Source: a bacterium (GTDB lineage: Bacteria; Elusimicrobiota; Elusimicrobia; Elusimicrobiales; UBA9959). From it: a stretch of DNA of 64,000 nucleotides. Under the pieces are notes generated by a model that was not told where the DNA came from, made no database searches, and saw only the letters and a list, made by a program, of their open reading frames with translations. Each line of letters opens with the position of its first letter. Position 1 is the stretch's first letter. Made by a program: the position numbers and the translations under genes. Below, piece by piece: positions 16,521 to 27,939 of the stretch. The DNA lies in the NCBI GenBank assembly GCA_021812825.1, contig JAKAMO010000002.1:16074-80073 (forward strand), written 5' to 3'.

Positions 16521-17789
16521 ATGCTGGACATAAACCTTATCAGGACCGACGCGGAGAAGGTCAGGAAAGCCCTGCTGAAGCGCATGGATTCCGTCGACCT
16601 GGACCCCGTCGTGTCGCTGGACAGGCGCCGCCGGGAGCTGCTCACCGAGAGCGAGGCGCTCAAGATGAAGAAGAACGCCGCCTCCGCCGGCGTGAAGAAG
16701 CTGGACAAGGACGCCCAGCAGGCCGTTTTCGCCGAGATGAAGGAGATAGCGGCGCGCATAAAGGCCATCGACGCCGAGGTGGCGGCCGCCGAGGCGCAGC
16801 TCTCCGAGCTGATGGCCGGCCTGCCGAACATGCCGGCCGAAGACGTCGTCGCAGGCGGCAAGGAGAACAACGCCGTGGTGCGCGAATGGGGGAAGAGGCC
16901 GGAGTTCGGCTTCACCGCCAAGGGCCACCTGGAGCTTTCGAAGGACCTGGGTCTGATAGACTACGAGCGCGGCGCGAAGCTGGGCGGCGCCGGTTTCTGG
17001 GTATACCGCGACATGGGCGCGCGGCTGGAGTGGGCGCTGCTGAACTTCTTCGTGCAGACGCATCTGGCCGCCGGCTACTCCTTCACGCTGCCGCCGCATA
17101 TCCTGAACTACGAGTGCGGCTACACCGCGGGGCAGTTCCCCAAGTTCAAGGACGACGTGTTCCTGCTGGCCGGCACCGGCGACAAGACGCAGTTCCTGCT
17201 GCCGACGGCCGAGACCGCGCTGATCAGCCTGCACCGCGACGAGATCCTGAAAGAGGACGAGCTGCCGAGGAAGTATTTCGCCTACACCCCCTGCTACCGC
17301 AAGGAGGCCGGCGGCTACGGCGCCAACGAGCGCGGCATGATACGCGGCCACCAGTTCAACAAGGTGGAGCTGATACAGTTCGCGAAGCCCGAGCAGTCGG
17401 CCGCCGCCTTCGACGAGATGGTCGGCCAGGTGGAGGGCGTAATGCAGAAGCTGGGCCTGCATTACCGGCTGGTCAAGCTGGCCGCGCAGGACTGCAGCGC
17501 CTCGATGGCCCGCACCTACGATATAGAGGTCTGGATACCGAGCATGAAGACCTATAAGGAGGTCAGCTCGGTCTCGAACGCGCACGATTACCAGGCGCGC
17601 CGGGGAGCGATGCGCTTCAAACGCGCCGCCACCGGCAAGAACGAATTCCTGCACACGCTCAACGGCTCCTGCCTGGCCACCAGCCGGCTGTTCCCGGCCA
17701 TTCTGGAGCAGTTCCAGCAGGCTGACGGCTCGGTGCTGGTACCCGAGGTCCTGCGCGCCTCCGTAGGGGCCGACAGGATAACGATATGA
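16521..17789 (+). CDS. serS: seryl-tRNA synthetase
   Basis: A 422-residue class II synthetase. The N-terminal ~100 residues form the tRNA-binding antiparallel coiled coil ('MLDINLIRTDAEKVRKAL' to 'AEAQLSELMAGLPNMP'). Motif 2 is in 'PCYRKEAGGYGANERGMIRGHQF' and motif 3 in 'NGSCLATSRLFPAILE'. The 'TAETAL' serine-binding block is present. Full length for the bacterial family. Its stop overlaps the start of the next gene as ATGA, which ties a housekeeping gene to a secreted TPR protein. Confidence 0.98.
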   Translation: MLDINLIRTDAEKVRKALLKRMDSVDLDPVVSLDRRRRELLTESEALKMKKNAASAGVKKLDKDAQQAVFAEMKEIAARIKAIDAEVAAAEAQLSELMAGLPNMPAEDVVAGGKENNAVVREWGKRPEFGFTAKGHLELSKDLGLIDYERGAKLGGAGFWVYRDMGARLEWALLNFFVQTHLAAGYSFTLPPHILNYECGYTAGQFPKFKDDVFLLAGTGDKTQFLLPTAETALISLHRDEILKEDELPRKYFAYTPCYRKEAGGYGANERGMIRGHQFNKVELIQFAKPEQSAAAFDEMVGQVEGVMQKLGLHYRLVKLAAQDCSASMARTYDIEVWIPSMKTYKEVSSVSNAHDYQARRGAMRFKRAATGKNEFLHTLNGSCLATSRLFPAILEQFQQADGSVLVPEVLRASVGADRITI

Positions 17790-18985
17790 GGAAACTCGCG
17801 CTTTCCGCCCTGTTGCTCTCTTTCTGCGCCGCGGCCGCTCCGGCGAAGAAGGCCGAGCTGGAACCGCTCCCCGAGGACCTTAAGGTGCTGGCCAAGAACG
17901 GCCTGGACTCCATCTACGCGGTGGATATCCCGGCCGCGGAGAAGTACTTCAGCGAGGCCCTGAAGAAATATCCCGACCACCCGATCCCCTACTTCGGGAT
18001 GGCTATGTCCAAGTGGGCCGAGCTGGAGTATCTCGAGGATGAATCCGATCCGGGGCTGGAGAAGCAGTACGGGGAGCTTACGGACAAGGCCCTCGAAGTG
18101 GGCCGTGCCTGGATAAAGAAGCATCCCGGCGACGCCAACGCCTATCTGGTGCTGGGCGGCATGTACGGACTGCGCGCGCGCCTGGGCGTGCTGCAGCATC
18201 ACTGGGTGGACGCTTTCCTGACCGGGAAGAAGGCGCTGTCGGCCACGCGCAGATCGCTCAAAATAGACCCCGAGCTGTACGACGCCTACCTGGGCCTCGG
18301 CATGTACGAGTACTACTCCGGCACGCTGTCGGGCGTGGTCAAGCTGCTGGCCGCTATCGTGATGCGGGGGGACGCGAAAAAGGGCCTCGAGTATCTGAAC
18401 CTCTGCCGCGAGAAGGGCTATTTCAACGCGCTGGCCGCCAAGCTGATGCTGATAGAGATCTACACCACCACCGGCAGCCCTTACAAGGACCCGGCCACGG
18501 CCGTTAAATGGGCCAGGGAGCTGCGCGCGCAGTATCCGAACCACCCGCAGATGCATTTCGTCGAGATAGTCTCGCTGTACGAGAACAAGGAGTACGACGA
18601 GTCCCGCAAGGAGGCCCTGGACTATCTCAAGAAGGTGGAGGACGGCGTGGTACCCTACCGCCGCCGCTACCTTCCGCGGGTGCTGACCGCGATAGGGACC
18701 ACCTACCTGGTGGAGAAAAAGTACGACGAGGCGGCCGAGTATTTCAAGCGCGCGGCCGACACCCTCAAGGAAGACCCCAAGACCCACCCGGCCCGCTGGG
18801 GCGTCTGGGCCATAGTGCGGCTCGGCAATGTCAGCGATCTGAAAGGCCTGCGCGACAAGGCGCTCGAGTATTATAAGCAGGCACAGGCCTACAGGGACGA
18901 CTGGGGTTTCTCCGAGTCGATAGAGAAATACCTGAAGTCGCCGTTCTCGGCCGCGGCGCTCCCCGGCCAGCTGCCCCCTCCCTGA
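17786..18985 (+). CDS. exported TPR-repeat protein
   Basis: A 399-residue protein with a signal peptide (cleavage near 'AAAAPA', residue ~19) and several TPR-like helix pairs: around residues 40-75, 110-150, 165-200, 240-270 and a clear one at 'KYDEAAEYFKRAADTLKEDP'. The C-terminus ends in a Pro-rich 'LPGQLPPP'. A periplasmic scaffold or outer-membrane-associated role is likely, but no partner can be named. It starts by ATGA overlap with serS and is followed after two bases by the EamA-like gene. Confidence 0.8.
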   Translation: MRKLALSALLLSFCAAAAPAKKAELEPLPEDLKVLAKNGLDSIYAVDIPAAEKYFSEALKKYPDHPIPYFGMAMSKWAELEYLEDESDPGLEKQYGELTDKALEVGRAWIKKHPGDANAYLVLGGMYGLRARLGVLQHHWVDAFLTGKKALSATRRSLKIDPELYDAYLGLGMYEYYSGTLSGVVKLLAAIVMRGDAKKGLEYLNLCREKGYFNALAAKLMLIEIYTTTGSPYKDPATAVKWARELRAQYPNHPQMHFVEIVSLYENKEYDESRKEALDYLKKVEDGVVPYRRRYLPRVLTAIGTTYLVEKKYDEAAEYFKRAADTLKEDPKTHPARWGVWAIVRLGNVSDLKGLRDKALEYYKQAQAYRDDWGFSESIEKYLKSPFSAAALPGQLPPP

Positions 18986-18987
18986 CG

Positions 18988-19416
18988 ATGAGCGGCGAGA
19001 CTGTCATCTTCCTGGTCCTGGCCATACTGGGCTTCGGGCTCGGCGCTTTCTTCGATAAGATCAGTCTCAGGCACCTGGACCCGGCCGGCGCCTTCTTCGC
19101 GCGCCTGCTGGTGATGGTGGTCCTGTTCGTGCCGGTGCTCATCTGGAAGTCCCCGCAGACCAAGCAGGCCCTGCTGGGCTCCGACCGGCTGGGCCCGGTG
19201 TTCGTGGGCCTGAGCGTGATAGTCTCGATGTCCGCGGTCCTGTTCTTCCTCAAGGCGCTTTCGGAAGGTCAGGCCACCAGGATAGTGCCGCTCAGCTCCA
19301 CTTACCCGTTCGTCACTTTCGTGCTGGCTCTGGCCTTCCTCGGCGAGAGCTTCACGCTGAACAAATTCCTGGGCACGCTGCTGCTGTCGGGCGGGGTGTA
19401 CTTCATCTCCAGGTGA
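18988..19416 (+). CDS. small EamA/DMT-type transporter (single EamA domain)
   Basis: A 142-residue membrane protein with about five hydrophobic segments and one EamA-type repeat ('LAILGFGLGAFFDK' at the start, 'VPLSSTYPFVTFVLAL' and 'GGVYFISR' at the end). Full DMT exporters have two such repeats in ~300 residues; single-repeat members must dimerise. The last helix ends at the C-terminus as expected, so it is not a truncated gene. Substrate unknown. It follows the TPR gene by 2 bases. Confidence 0.85.
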   Translation: MSGETVIFLVLAILGFGLGAFFDKISLRHLDPAGAFFARLLVMVVLFVPVLIWKSPQTKQALLGSDRLGPVFVGLSVIVSMSAVLFFLKALSEGQATRIVPLSSTYPFVTFVLALAFLGESFTLNKFLGTLLLSGGVYFISR

Positions 19417-19448
19417 ACCGTGGCCTGCGCCGCCCGGGGTTCTGACCT

Positions 19449-19805
19449 ATGACCCCTGAAGAATTCGAAGCCGCCGTGGAGCGGGCCATAAAGGGCCTGC
19501 CGCGCGTTTTCCGCTCCAGGCTGCGGAACGTGGCCGTGATCATCAGGGTCAGGCCCACCGCGGAGCAGCGCCGGCGCTTCGGCCCGGGCCTGCTCGGGCT
19601 TTACGAGGGCGTGCCTGCCACCGAACGCGGAGCGGCCGACGGCGGGCTGATGCCGGACAAGATAACGCTTTTCAGGGAGAACCTGCAGGCCGGGGCGCGG
19701 GACGGGGCGGAGACCGAGGAGCGGGTGCGTCACACCCTGATGCACGAGATAGCCCACCACTTCGGCATGGACGACGACGAGCTCAGGGAGAAAGGGCTTT
19801 ACTGA
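19449..19805 (+). CDS. minimal zinc metallopeptidase-like protein (zincin, PF06262-type)
   Basis: A 118-residue protein with 'HEIAHHFGMDDDEL' near its end: zinc ligands H99 and H103 with catalytic E100, followed by the Asp/Glu-rich stretch typical of the short possible zinc-peptidase family (formerly DUF1025). The central 'DKITLFRENL' also fits that family. There is no signal peptide, so it is cytoplasmic. No substrate is known for this family. It lies 32 bases after the EamA gene; no strong Shine-Dalgarno is visible. Confidence 0.9.
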   Translation: MTPEEFEAAVERAIKGLPRVFRSRLRNVAVIIRVRPTAEQRRRFGPGLLGLYEGVPATERGAADGGLMPDKITLFRENLQAGARDGAETEERVRHTLMHEIAHHFGMDDDELREKGLY

Positions 19806-19838
19806 CGCCGGTACTTTGCGCTACTTAAAGGAGGAGCT

Positions 19839-20102
19839 ATGGACAGGGCCGTATGGCTGAAATTGTTCGCGAAGCGTTTTAAGGTGATACAGGACAGTAT
19901 GGACTCGTTGCCCGGAGAGGTCACCTACCACATCCCGGAGAAGCAGGTAGTGGTTATAATAGGCTCGTCCACTCCGGCAGGCGCCCTCAGGGCCGAATCG
20001 CTGACCGATACCGAGGAGTGCCTGATCGTAAACCGCGGCCAGGGCAAGCGCTCCTTCGTTGACTGGGATAAGATAGACGCCATCTGCACGGCCGAGACCT
20101 GA
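19839..20102 (+). CDS. conserved-looking small protein of unknown function
   Basis: An 87-residue soluble protein with two cysteines, both in the second half (in 'EECLIV' and 'AICTAE'), no membrane segment and no recognised domain. A strong AAAGGAGGAG lies a few bases before the ATG, which supports real expression. It is last in the rightward series starting at about 14991 and converges with rimO, 19 bases away, with no obvious terminator in between. Function unknown. Confidence 0.6.
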   Translation: MDRAVWLKLFAKRFKVIQDSMDSLPGEVTYHIPEKQVVVIIGSSTPAGALRAESLTDTEECLIVNRGQGKRSFVDWDKIDAICTAET

Positions 20103-20121
20103 GGCCGCAGGCGGGTCCGAT

Positions 20122-21417
20122 TCAGACGAGCTCGGCGCGCCGCAGATAGCCCTCGGCGCTGGTGATCCTCGCCTTCACGAAATCTCCGGCCTTGAGCTTC
20201 GCTCCGGGAGGCGGCGCGACCTCCACCCGGCCGTCTATTTCGGGCGCATCCCGGTAGGTGCGCCCGAAATAGGGAGAATCCATCAGCAGGTCCAGGGTCT
20301 TTCCCCTCAGCTTAGCGTTTATCGCGTCCACCACCCCGCTCTGGGCGCGTACCAGCGCCTCAACCCTCTCCGTCTTGGTGCGTTCTTCCACCTGCTCCGG
20401 GAAGCCGGCGGCCGAGGTGCCGGGTTCGCGCGAATAGGGGAATACCCCGAGGTTGTCGAACCTGGCTTCCTTGACGAAGGAGACCAGCTTCCTGAAATCG
20501 GCGGCGGTCTCCCCCGGAAAGCCTGCTATGAAATTGGTGCGGATGGCGAGTCCCGGCATCGCGCGGCGCAGCTCGGCTATTTTGGACTTGATGGTCGCCG
20601 CGGTGGAAGAGCGGTTCATCCTGCGGAGCACCGGGTCCGAGATGTGCTGCAGAGGCATGTCCAGATAGCGGGCCACGCTCTTGTTGGCCTTCATCACGGC
20701 TATCAGTTCCTTGGTAACGCGCTCCGGGTAGACGTACATCAGGCGCCACCAGCGGACGCTTTTTATCTTCACCAGCTCCTTCAGCAGCTCGGCCAGCCGC
20801 GGCTTGCCGTAGATGTCCGCGCCGTAGGAGGTGGTGTCCTGGGCTATCAGCGAGATCTCCACCGCCCCGCTGGCTGCCAGGCGCGAGGCCTCCTCCAGCA
20901 CCGATTCGAACGGCTTGGAGCGGAACTGGCCGCGTATCGAAGGGATAAGACAGTAGGCGCAGCGGTTGTCGCAGCCGTCGGCTATCTTGAGGTAGGCGCT
21001 GTGCCGGGCCGTGAGCCGGGCCTTCAGGTGGGGGGAGTCCAGTCCCGCGGCGGGGGCGATGAACGTCCCGCCTTCCTTCACCGCTTCCGCGGCCCTGGCC
21101 AGGGCGTTGATGCCGACCAGGACGTCTATATCGGGGAACTTCTGCAGCAGGGCGTTCTTCTCGCGCTCCACCAGGCAGCCGGAAACTATCACCTTGGAGA
21201 GCTTCCCGCGCGCCTTGAGGCGCAGCAGACGGCGTATCTCGCCCTCCGACTCCTCCACGGCCGAGCCCAGGAAGGCGCAGGTGTTTATCATCGCGGCGTC
21301 CGCGCCTTCCTCTTTCTGCGTCAGCTCCCAGCCGGCGGCGGCCAGCTCCCCGGCCATGACCTCGGCGTCCGTGAGGTTCTTGGGGCAGCCGAGGGAGACG
21401 ATGAAGAGTTTTGGCAT
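20122..21417 (-). CDS. rimO: ribosomal protein S12 methylthiotransferase RimO
   Basis: A 431-residue methylthiotransferase that converts Asp of ribosomal protein S12 to the beta-methylthio form. The N-terminal MTTase domain has its three cluster cysteines C11, C47 and C81; the radical SAM domain has 'CDNRCAYC' (C149, C153, C156); a TRAM domain closes the protein ('PPGAKLKAGDFVKARI'). 'VSLGCPKNLTD' at the start is RimO-like rather than MiaB-like. Length is normal. It follows the CorA-like gene by 34 bases on the minus strand. Confidence 0.96.
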   Translation of the reverse strand: MPKLFIVSLGCPKNLTDAEVMAGELAAAGWELTQKEEGADAAMINTCAFLGSAVEESEGEIRRLLRLKARGKLSKVIVSGCLVEREKNALLQKFPDIDVLVGINALARAAEAVKEGGTFIAPAAGLDSPHLKARLTARHSAYLKIADGCDNRCAYCLIPSIRGQFRSKPFESVLEEASRLAASGAVEISLIAQDTTSYGADIYGKPRLAELLKELVKIKSVRWWRLMYVYPERVTKELIAVMKANKSVARYLDMPLQHISDPVLRRMNRSSTAATIKSKIAELRRAMPGLAIRTNFIAGFPGETAADFRKLVSFVKEARFDNLGVFPYSREPGTSAAGFPEQVEERTKTERVEALVRAQSGVVDAINAKLRGKTLDLLMDSPYFGRTYRDAPEIDGRVEVAPPPGAKLKAGDFVKARITSAEGYLRRAELV

Positions 21418-21451
21418 GGTGCGGGAGGGGGCGGCGGGTACCCGGGCCAGC

Positions 21452-22378
21452 TCAGTGGCGCTCGAAGCGCTTGATCAGGAAATAGGTTATCCAGGCGATC
21501 AGCAGCATGATCGCCATGAAGAGCGGATAGGCTATCTTCGGGTCGTGTATGCCCGTTATGGCGTAGAGCTCCGACATGCCGCCCACCCCGGCGAAGAAGC
21601 TCGGTATTGCCACGGCTATGACTACGGCGTTGAGGTTCTTCATCAGGATATTCAGGTTGTTGCTGACGATGGAGGCGCGGGCGCCTACCATCGAGGCGAA
21701 GATGTTCGAGTAGATGGAGGCCTGGCGGTAGCACTGCAGGTTCTCGATCATTATGTCGTCGATGAACTCGATGCTGCGCTCGCTGAAGCCCGCCTTCTCC
21801 GCGCCGTGCTTGAGCCGCTCGATCACGCTGGTGTTGGAGGTGATCGCGTTCACGTAGTAGACCAGGCTCTTCTCCAAAGTGAACATGTTGATCAGGTGCC
21901 GGTTCTCCATCGAGTAGGTGATCTTTGTCTCCAGCTCGTCGGCGATCATGTTGATCACCTTCAGGTGCTCCATGAAGTGGAAGATCGAGCTGTAGATCAG
22001 CTTCAGGAAGATCTCGCGGATGCCCGTGACCTGCTTGAAGTACTTGCCGGAGAACATGTTGATGTCCTCGGAGAGGGCCAGCAGCAGCTTGTCCTTGAAC
22101 AGGAAGAGACCCATCGAGGAGACCTTGAACATGAAGTGGTCCTTCGACGAGTAGTTCTTGGGCCGCTTGAAGATCAGGGCCAGGTGGTCCGGTTCCGTCT
22201 CCATGCGGGCCGGCTCCTCGGGGTCGAACGCCGAGCTGAAGGTGTGCTCGTCGAGATCGAAATTCTCTACGAGCCACTTTTTCTCGTCCTCGCTGGGGCT
22301 GATGGCGACCCAGATCTGCGGGGTCTCGGCCTCCACCTGCCTCAGCTGGCGGTCATCTATCCTGTAGCGTTTGATCAT
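21452..22378 (-). CDS. CorA-family divalent cation transporter with altered GMN motif
   Basis: A 308-residue protein with a ~240-residue cytoplasmic alpha/beta and long-helix region and two C-terminal membrane helices, as in CorA. The first helix ends not with the canonical Gly-Met-Asn but with 'GVGGMSEL'; the second helix is followed by a basic tail 'KRFERH'. The family normally forms pentamers importing Mg2+ or Co2+, with the Asn of GMN at the pore mouth. The Ser here may change selectivity. It is 40 bases downstream of sucD, with a short GC hairpin (around 22390-22412) between, and 34 bases upstream of rimO. Confidence 0.88.
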   Translation of the reverse strand: MIKRYRIDDRQLRQVEAETPQIWVAISPSEDEKKWLVENFDLDEHTFSSAFDPEEPARMETEPDHLALIFKRPKNYSSKDHFMFKVSSMGLFLFKDKLLLALSEDINMFSGKYFKQVTGIREIFLKLIYSSIFHFMEHLKVINMIADELETKITYSMENRHLINMFTLEKSLVYYVNAITSNTSVIERLKHGAEKAGFSERSIEFIDDIMIENLQCYRQASIYSNIFASMVGARASIVSNNLNILMKNLNAVVIAVAIPSFFAGVGGMSELYAITGIHDPKIAYPLFMAIMLLIAWITYFLIKRFERH

Positions 22379-22418
22379 TGAATCGGGAAGGGCGCCCCTA
22401 AGCGCGGCGCCCGTTCGG

Positions 22419-23333
22419 TCAGCGGCCGGCCTTCTCCTTCGCGGGAGCGGGCTTCAGCTTAGCGGCTACGGCAGCCCCGATCCCGGAGAGGTTGTCCACC
22501 ACGGTGGCGCCGGCCTTCTTCAGCGCCTCCACCTTGGAGGCGTGGGTGCCGGAACCGCCCTCGACTATGGCGCCGGCGTGGCCCATGCGTCGTCCGGGGG
22601 GGGCGGTCTTGCCGGCCACGAAGCAGAACACCGGCTTGGTCATGTGCTCCTTGATGTAGCGGGCCGCATCCTCCTCGGCGGAGCCGCCGATCTCGCCTAT
22701 CATGATGACGGCCTCGGTCTGCTTGTCGGCCTGGAAGAGCTTCAGCGCGTCCACGAAGTTCATGCCCTGAACCGGGTCGCCGCCTATGCCCACGACGCTG
22801 CTCTGGCCCAGGCCCTGGCAGGTGACCTGCCAGACCGCCTCGTAGGTCAGCGTGCCGGAGCGGGAGACCACGCCCACGGAGCCCTTCTTGTGGATATAGC
22901 CGGGCATGATGCCGGCCTTGCACTCCTCCGGGGTTATCACGCCGGGGCAGTTGGGACCGACCAGCGTGACGTCGCGGCCCGCGGCCCGCATCGCGCTCAG
23001 GCGCTTCTTGACGCGGACCATGTCCATCACCGGGATGCCCTCGGTGATGCAGATGATGACCGGTATGCCGCCGTCGGCCGCCTCGAGTATCGAGTCGGCG
23101 GCGTACGGCGGAGGCACGAAGATCAGCGACGCGTTCGCGCCGGTGGCCTTCACGGCGTCGCGGACGGTGTTGAAGACCGGCTTGCCGAGATGCTCGGTGC
23201 CGCCCTTGCCGGGGGTTATGCCGCCCACCACGTTGGAGCCGTACTCAATGCACTGCTGGGCGTGGAAGGAGCCCTGCGCGCCGGTGAGGCCGTGGACGAG
23301 AAGCTTGGTGTTCTTGTTCAGAAGTATGGACAT
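22419..23333 (-). CDS. sucD: succinate-CoA ligase (ADP/GDP-forming) subunit alpha
   Basis: A 304-residue subunit that binds CoA and carries the phosphohistidine. Visible features: '[15 protein letters not shown]' in the Rossmann-type CoA domain, '[20 protein letters not shown]', and the active-site region 'GHAGAIV' with the catalytic His. ATG at 23333 is chosen because AGGAGA lies nine bases upstream and the protein begins '[10 protein letters not shown]' like other SucD; the longer frame runs into the structured intergenic element. With SucC it makes ATP or GTP from succinyl-CoA, or the reverse in the reductive direction. Confidence 0.97.
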   Translation of the reverse strand: MSILLNKNTKLLVHGLTGAQGSFHAQQCIEYGSNVVGGITPGKGGTEHLGKPVFNTVRDAVKATGANASLIFVPPPYAADSILEAADGGIPVIICITEGIPVMDMVRVKKRLSAMRAAGRDVTLVGPNCPGVITPEECKAGIMPGYIHKKGSVGVVSRSGTLTYEAVWQVTCQGLGQSSVVGIGGDPVQGMNFVDALKLFQADKQTEAVIMIGEIGGSAEEDAARYIKEHMTKPVFCFVAGKTAPPGRRMGHAGAIVEGGSGTHASKVEALKKAGATVVDNLSGIGAAVAAKLKPAPAKEKAGR

Positions 23334-23366
23334 ATGTTCTGTCTCCTGTGAAAATAATCGTTCCCT

Positions 23367-23483
23367 GTTCCCCGGGGCGGACCTGCCTGAACCCGGGTTC
23401 ACTGCAGGGGAACCGTTGCGCGGTTCCCCCCCGAAGCGGGGCCCCCCTTCCCCAACGGGTCCAGGCAGGTCCGCTCCGGGAAC
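23367..23483. repeat. long imperfect inverted repeat between sucC and sucD
   Basis: Arms 23367-23395 and 23456-23483 can pair over about 28 positions with only a few mismatches (core GCGGACCTGCCTG/CAGGCAGGTCCGC). A second nested hairpin, GGGGAACCG (23407-23415) with CGGTTCCCC (23421-23429), sits in the loop. The element fills nearly all of the 156-base gap between the two genes of one complex. It has no T-run on the minus strand, so it is not a simple terminator. Confidence 0.75.
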
Positions 23484-23489
23484 CTTTCC

Positions 23490-24650
<1,161 letters not shown>

Positions 24651-24768
24651 CTAGTGGTCCTCCAGGCCTGAATGGGCGGGCTGCGGCCGACCGCGAGCTC
24701 GTCGGGCGGGCGCAAACGCGTCCCGGACGCCCGCCGCTGTCGCCGCGCGGCGCGTCCCGGGCGCGGGT

Positions 24769-24800
24769 TTGAACCCCGGTTATATAATTTGTAGTATAAT
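24769..24800 (+). promoter_or_regulatory. AT-rich divergent promoter region between sucC and korA
   Basis: A short AT island (24781-24800) in very GC-rich surroundings holds two TATAAT hexamers on the + strand (24783-24788 and 24795-24800) and TATACT on the minus strand (24798-24793). TTGAAC (24769-24774) is 17 bases before TAGTAT (24792-24797), or 20 before the second TATAAT. Exact start sites for korA (+) and sucC (-) cannot be fixed. Confidence 0.5.
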
Positions 24801-24864
24801 TTGTGATAGCAAGTCCAGCCCCGCAGACGGCAATCTCACAGTCAAACATACAGAGGTTATCCAA

Positions 24865-26718
<1,854 letters not shown>

Positions 26719-26719
26719 C

Positions 26720-27718
26720 ATGGAAAACACCAAGCTCACCGCCAAGGACTTCTCTTCCGGGCTGCCCGTAAAGTGGTGCCCCGGCTGCGGCGACTTCGCC
26801 ATCCTGAACGTGATACAGAAGACGATGGCCAACATGGGGCTGCCCCGCGAGAAGTTCGCGGTCATCTCGGGCATAGGCTGCTCCAGCCGCTTCCCGTACT
26901 ACGTCAGCACGTACGGCTTCCACACGCTGCACGGCCGCGCCTGCGCCGTGGCTTCCGGGGTCAAGCTGTCCAACCCCGAGCTGTCCGTCTGGGTCATCAC
27001 CGGAGACGGCGACGGCCTGTCGATAGGCGGCAACCACACGATGCACGCGATACGCAGGAACATGGACCTGAAGATAATCCTGTTCAATAACCGCATCTAC
27101 GGCCTCACGAAAGGCCAGGCCTCTCCGACCACGCTGCCGGGCTCTAAGACCAAGACCACGCCGCTGGGCGCGATAGACTACCCGTTCAACCCGGCCCGCT
27201 TCGCGGTGGGCCTGGACTGCACGTTCGTCGCGCGCTGCATAGACAGCGACATCGCCGGCAGCACCGCGGTGATGGAGCGGGCGGCCAAGCACGTGGGGAC
27301 GGCCTTCGTGGAGATCTATCAGAAATGCGTGCCGTTCACGGACAAGGAGTTCGAGTGGCTGAAGGACCCGGCCACGAAAGAGGACATGATACTGCGCGTA
27401 GAGCACGGCAAGCCGCTCGTCTTCGGCAAGGACAAGAACAAGGGCATAGCGATAAAGAACATGAAGGCCGAGATCGTGACGTTCAGCGGCGCGGTGCCGG
27501 CCGAGGTGGCCGTCTACGACGAGACCAACGACGAGATGGCCCACCTGATCAGCGGCCTGAAGCATCCCGAGTTCCCGACGCCGATAGGCGTGTTCAGGGC
27601 CGTGCGCAAGCCGGCCTACGAGGAGCTCTACTACGACCAGATCAAGCACGTGGGCGACACCAAGGAGCACGAGCTCGAGGCGGTGCTGACCGGCCCCGAC
27701 GCCTGGGAGATGAAGTAG
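26720..27718 (+). CDS. korB: 2-oxoglutarate:ferredoxin oxidoreductase subunit beta
   Basis: A 332-residue TPP-binding subunit, starting one base after korA. The TPP motif is GDGDG (about 95-99) with N123/N124 in 'ILFNNRIYGLTKGQ'. Cysteines C20 and C23 in 'KWCPGCGDF' and C54 in 'GIGCSSRF' are the [4Fe-4S] ligands of the KorB/PorB type, with a fourth around 'IYQKC'. 'GQASPTT' is typical for KorB. With KorA it oxidises 2-oxoglutarate to succinyl-CoA while reducing ferredoxin, or carboxylates succinyl-CoA in reverse. It has a strong terminator. Confidence 0.95.
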   Translation: MENTKLTAKDFSSGLPVKWCPGCGDFAILNVIQKTMANMGLPREKFAVISGIGCSSRFPYYVSTYGFHTLHGRACAVASGVKLSNPELSVWVITGDGDGLSIGGNHTMHAIRRNMDLKIILFNNRIYGLTKGQASPTTLPGSKTKTTPLGAIDYPFNPARFAVGLDCTFVARCIDSDIAGSTAVMERAAKHVGTAFVEIYQKCVPFTDKEFEWLKDPATKEDMILRVEHGKPLVFGKDKNKGIAIKNMKAEIVTFSGAVPAEVAVYDETNDEMAHLISGLKHPEFPTPIGVFRAVRKPAYEELYYDQIKHVGDTKEHELEAVLTGPDAWEMK

Positions 27719-27741
27719 CCCACGACCTGTAACGGAAGCAA

Positions 27742-27776
27742 AAAGAGAGCCCCGCGAAAGCGGGGCTTCTCTTTTT
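27742..27776. terminator. bidirectional intrinsic terminator after korB
   Basis: AGAGAGCCCCGC, a GAAA tetraloop and GCGGGGCTTCTCT followed by a T-run; A-rich on the left side, so it can also stop transcription coming leftward from the SpoIID gene. Confidence 0.88.
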
Positions 27777-27939
27777 ATCCCAGAGCATAGCGCGGGACCT
27801 GTCGGCGGGTCGGGCCGTCGGGCACGCGGTCTCGCAGCACCGTGCTCGCCGCTCGTCACTCCCTCGCCGCGCTGCGCAAACGGCTTCGGTCCGCGACGGC
27901 CCTCCGTGCCCGAACCCGCCGGCACCCGCGCGCGGGCGG

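Noticed and set aside
24764..24780. T-loop-like sequence GGTTTGAACCCC suggesting a tRNA 3' end
   Set aside because: The 70 bases upstream do not fold into D and anticodon arms, and there is no acceptor stem or CCA; the segment lies in the sucC/korA promoter region.
27780..27939. GC-rich imperfect inverted repeat (GGCGGGTCGGG / CCCGAACCCGCC) as a mobile palindrome
   Set aside because: Pairing is patchy and no second copy is seen in the window; it is the 3' untranslated region of the SpoIID gene with nothing else recognisable.
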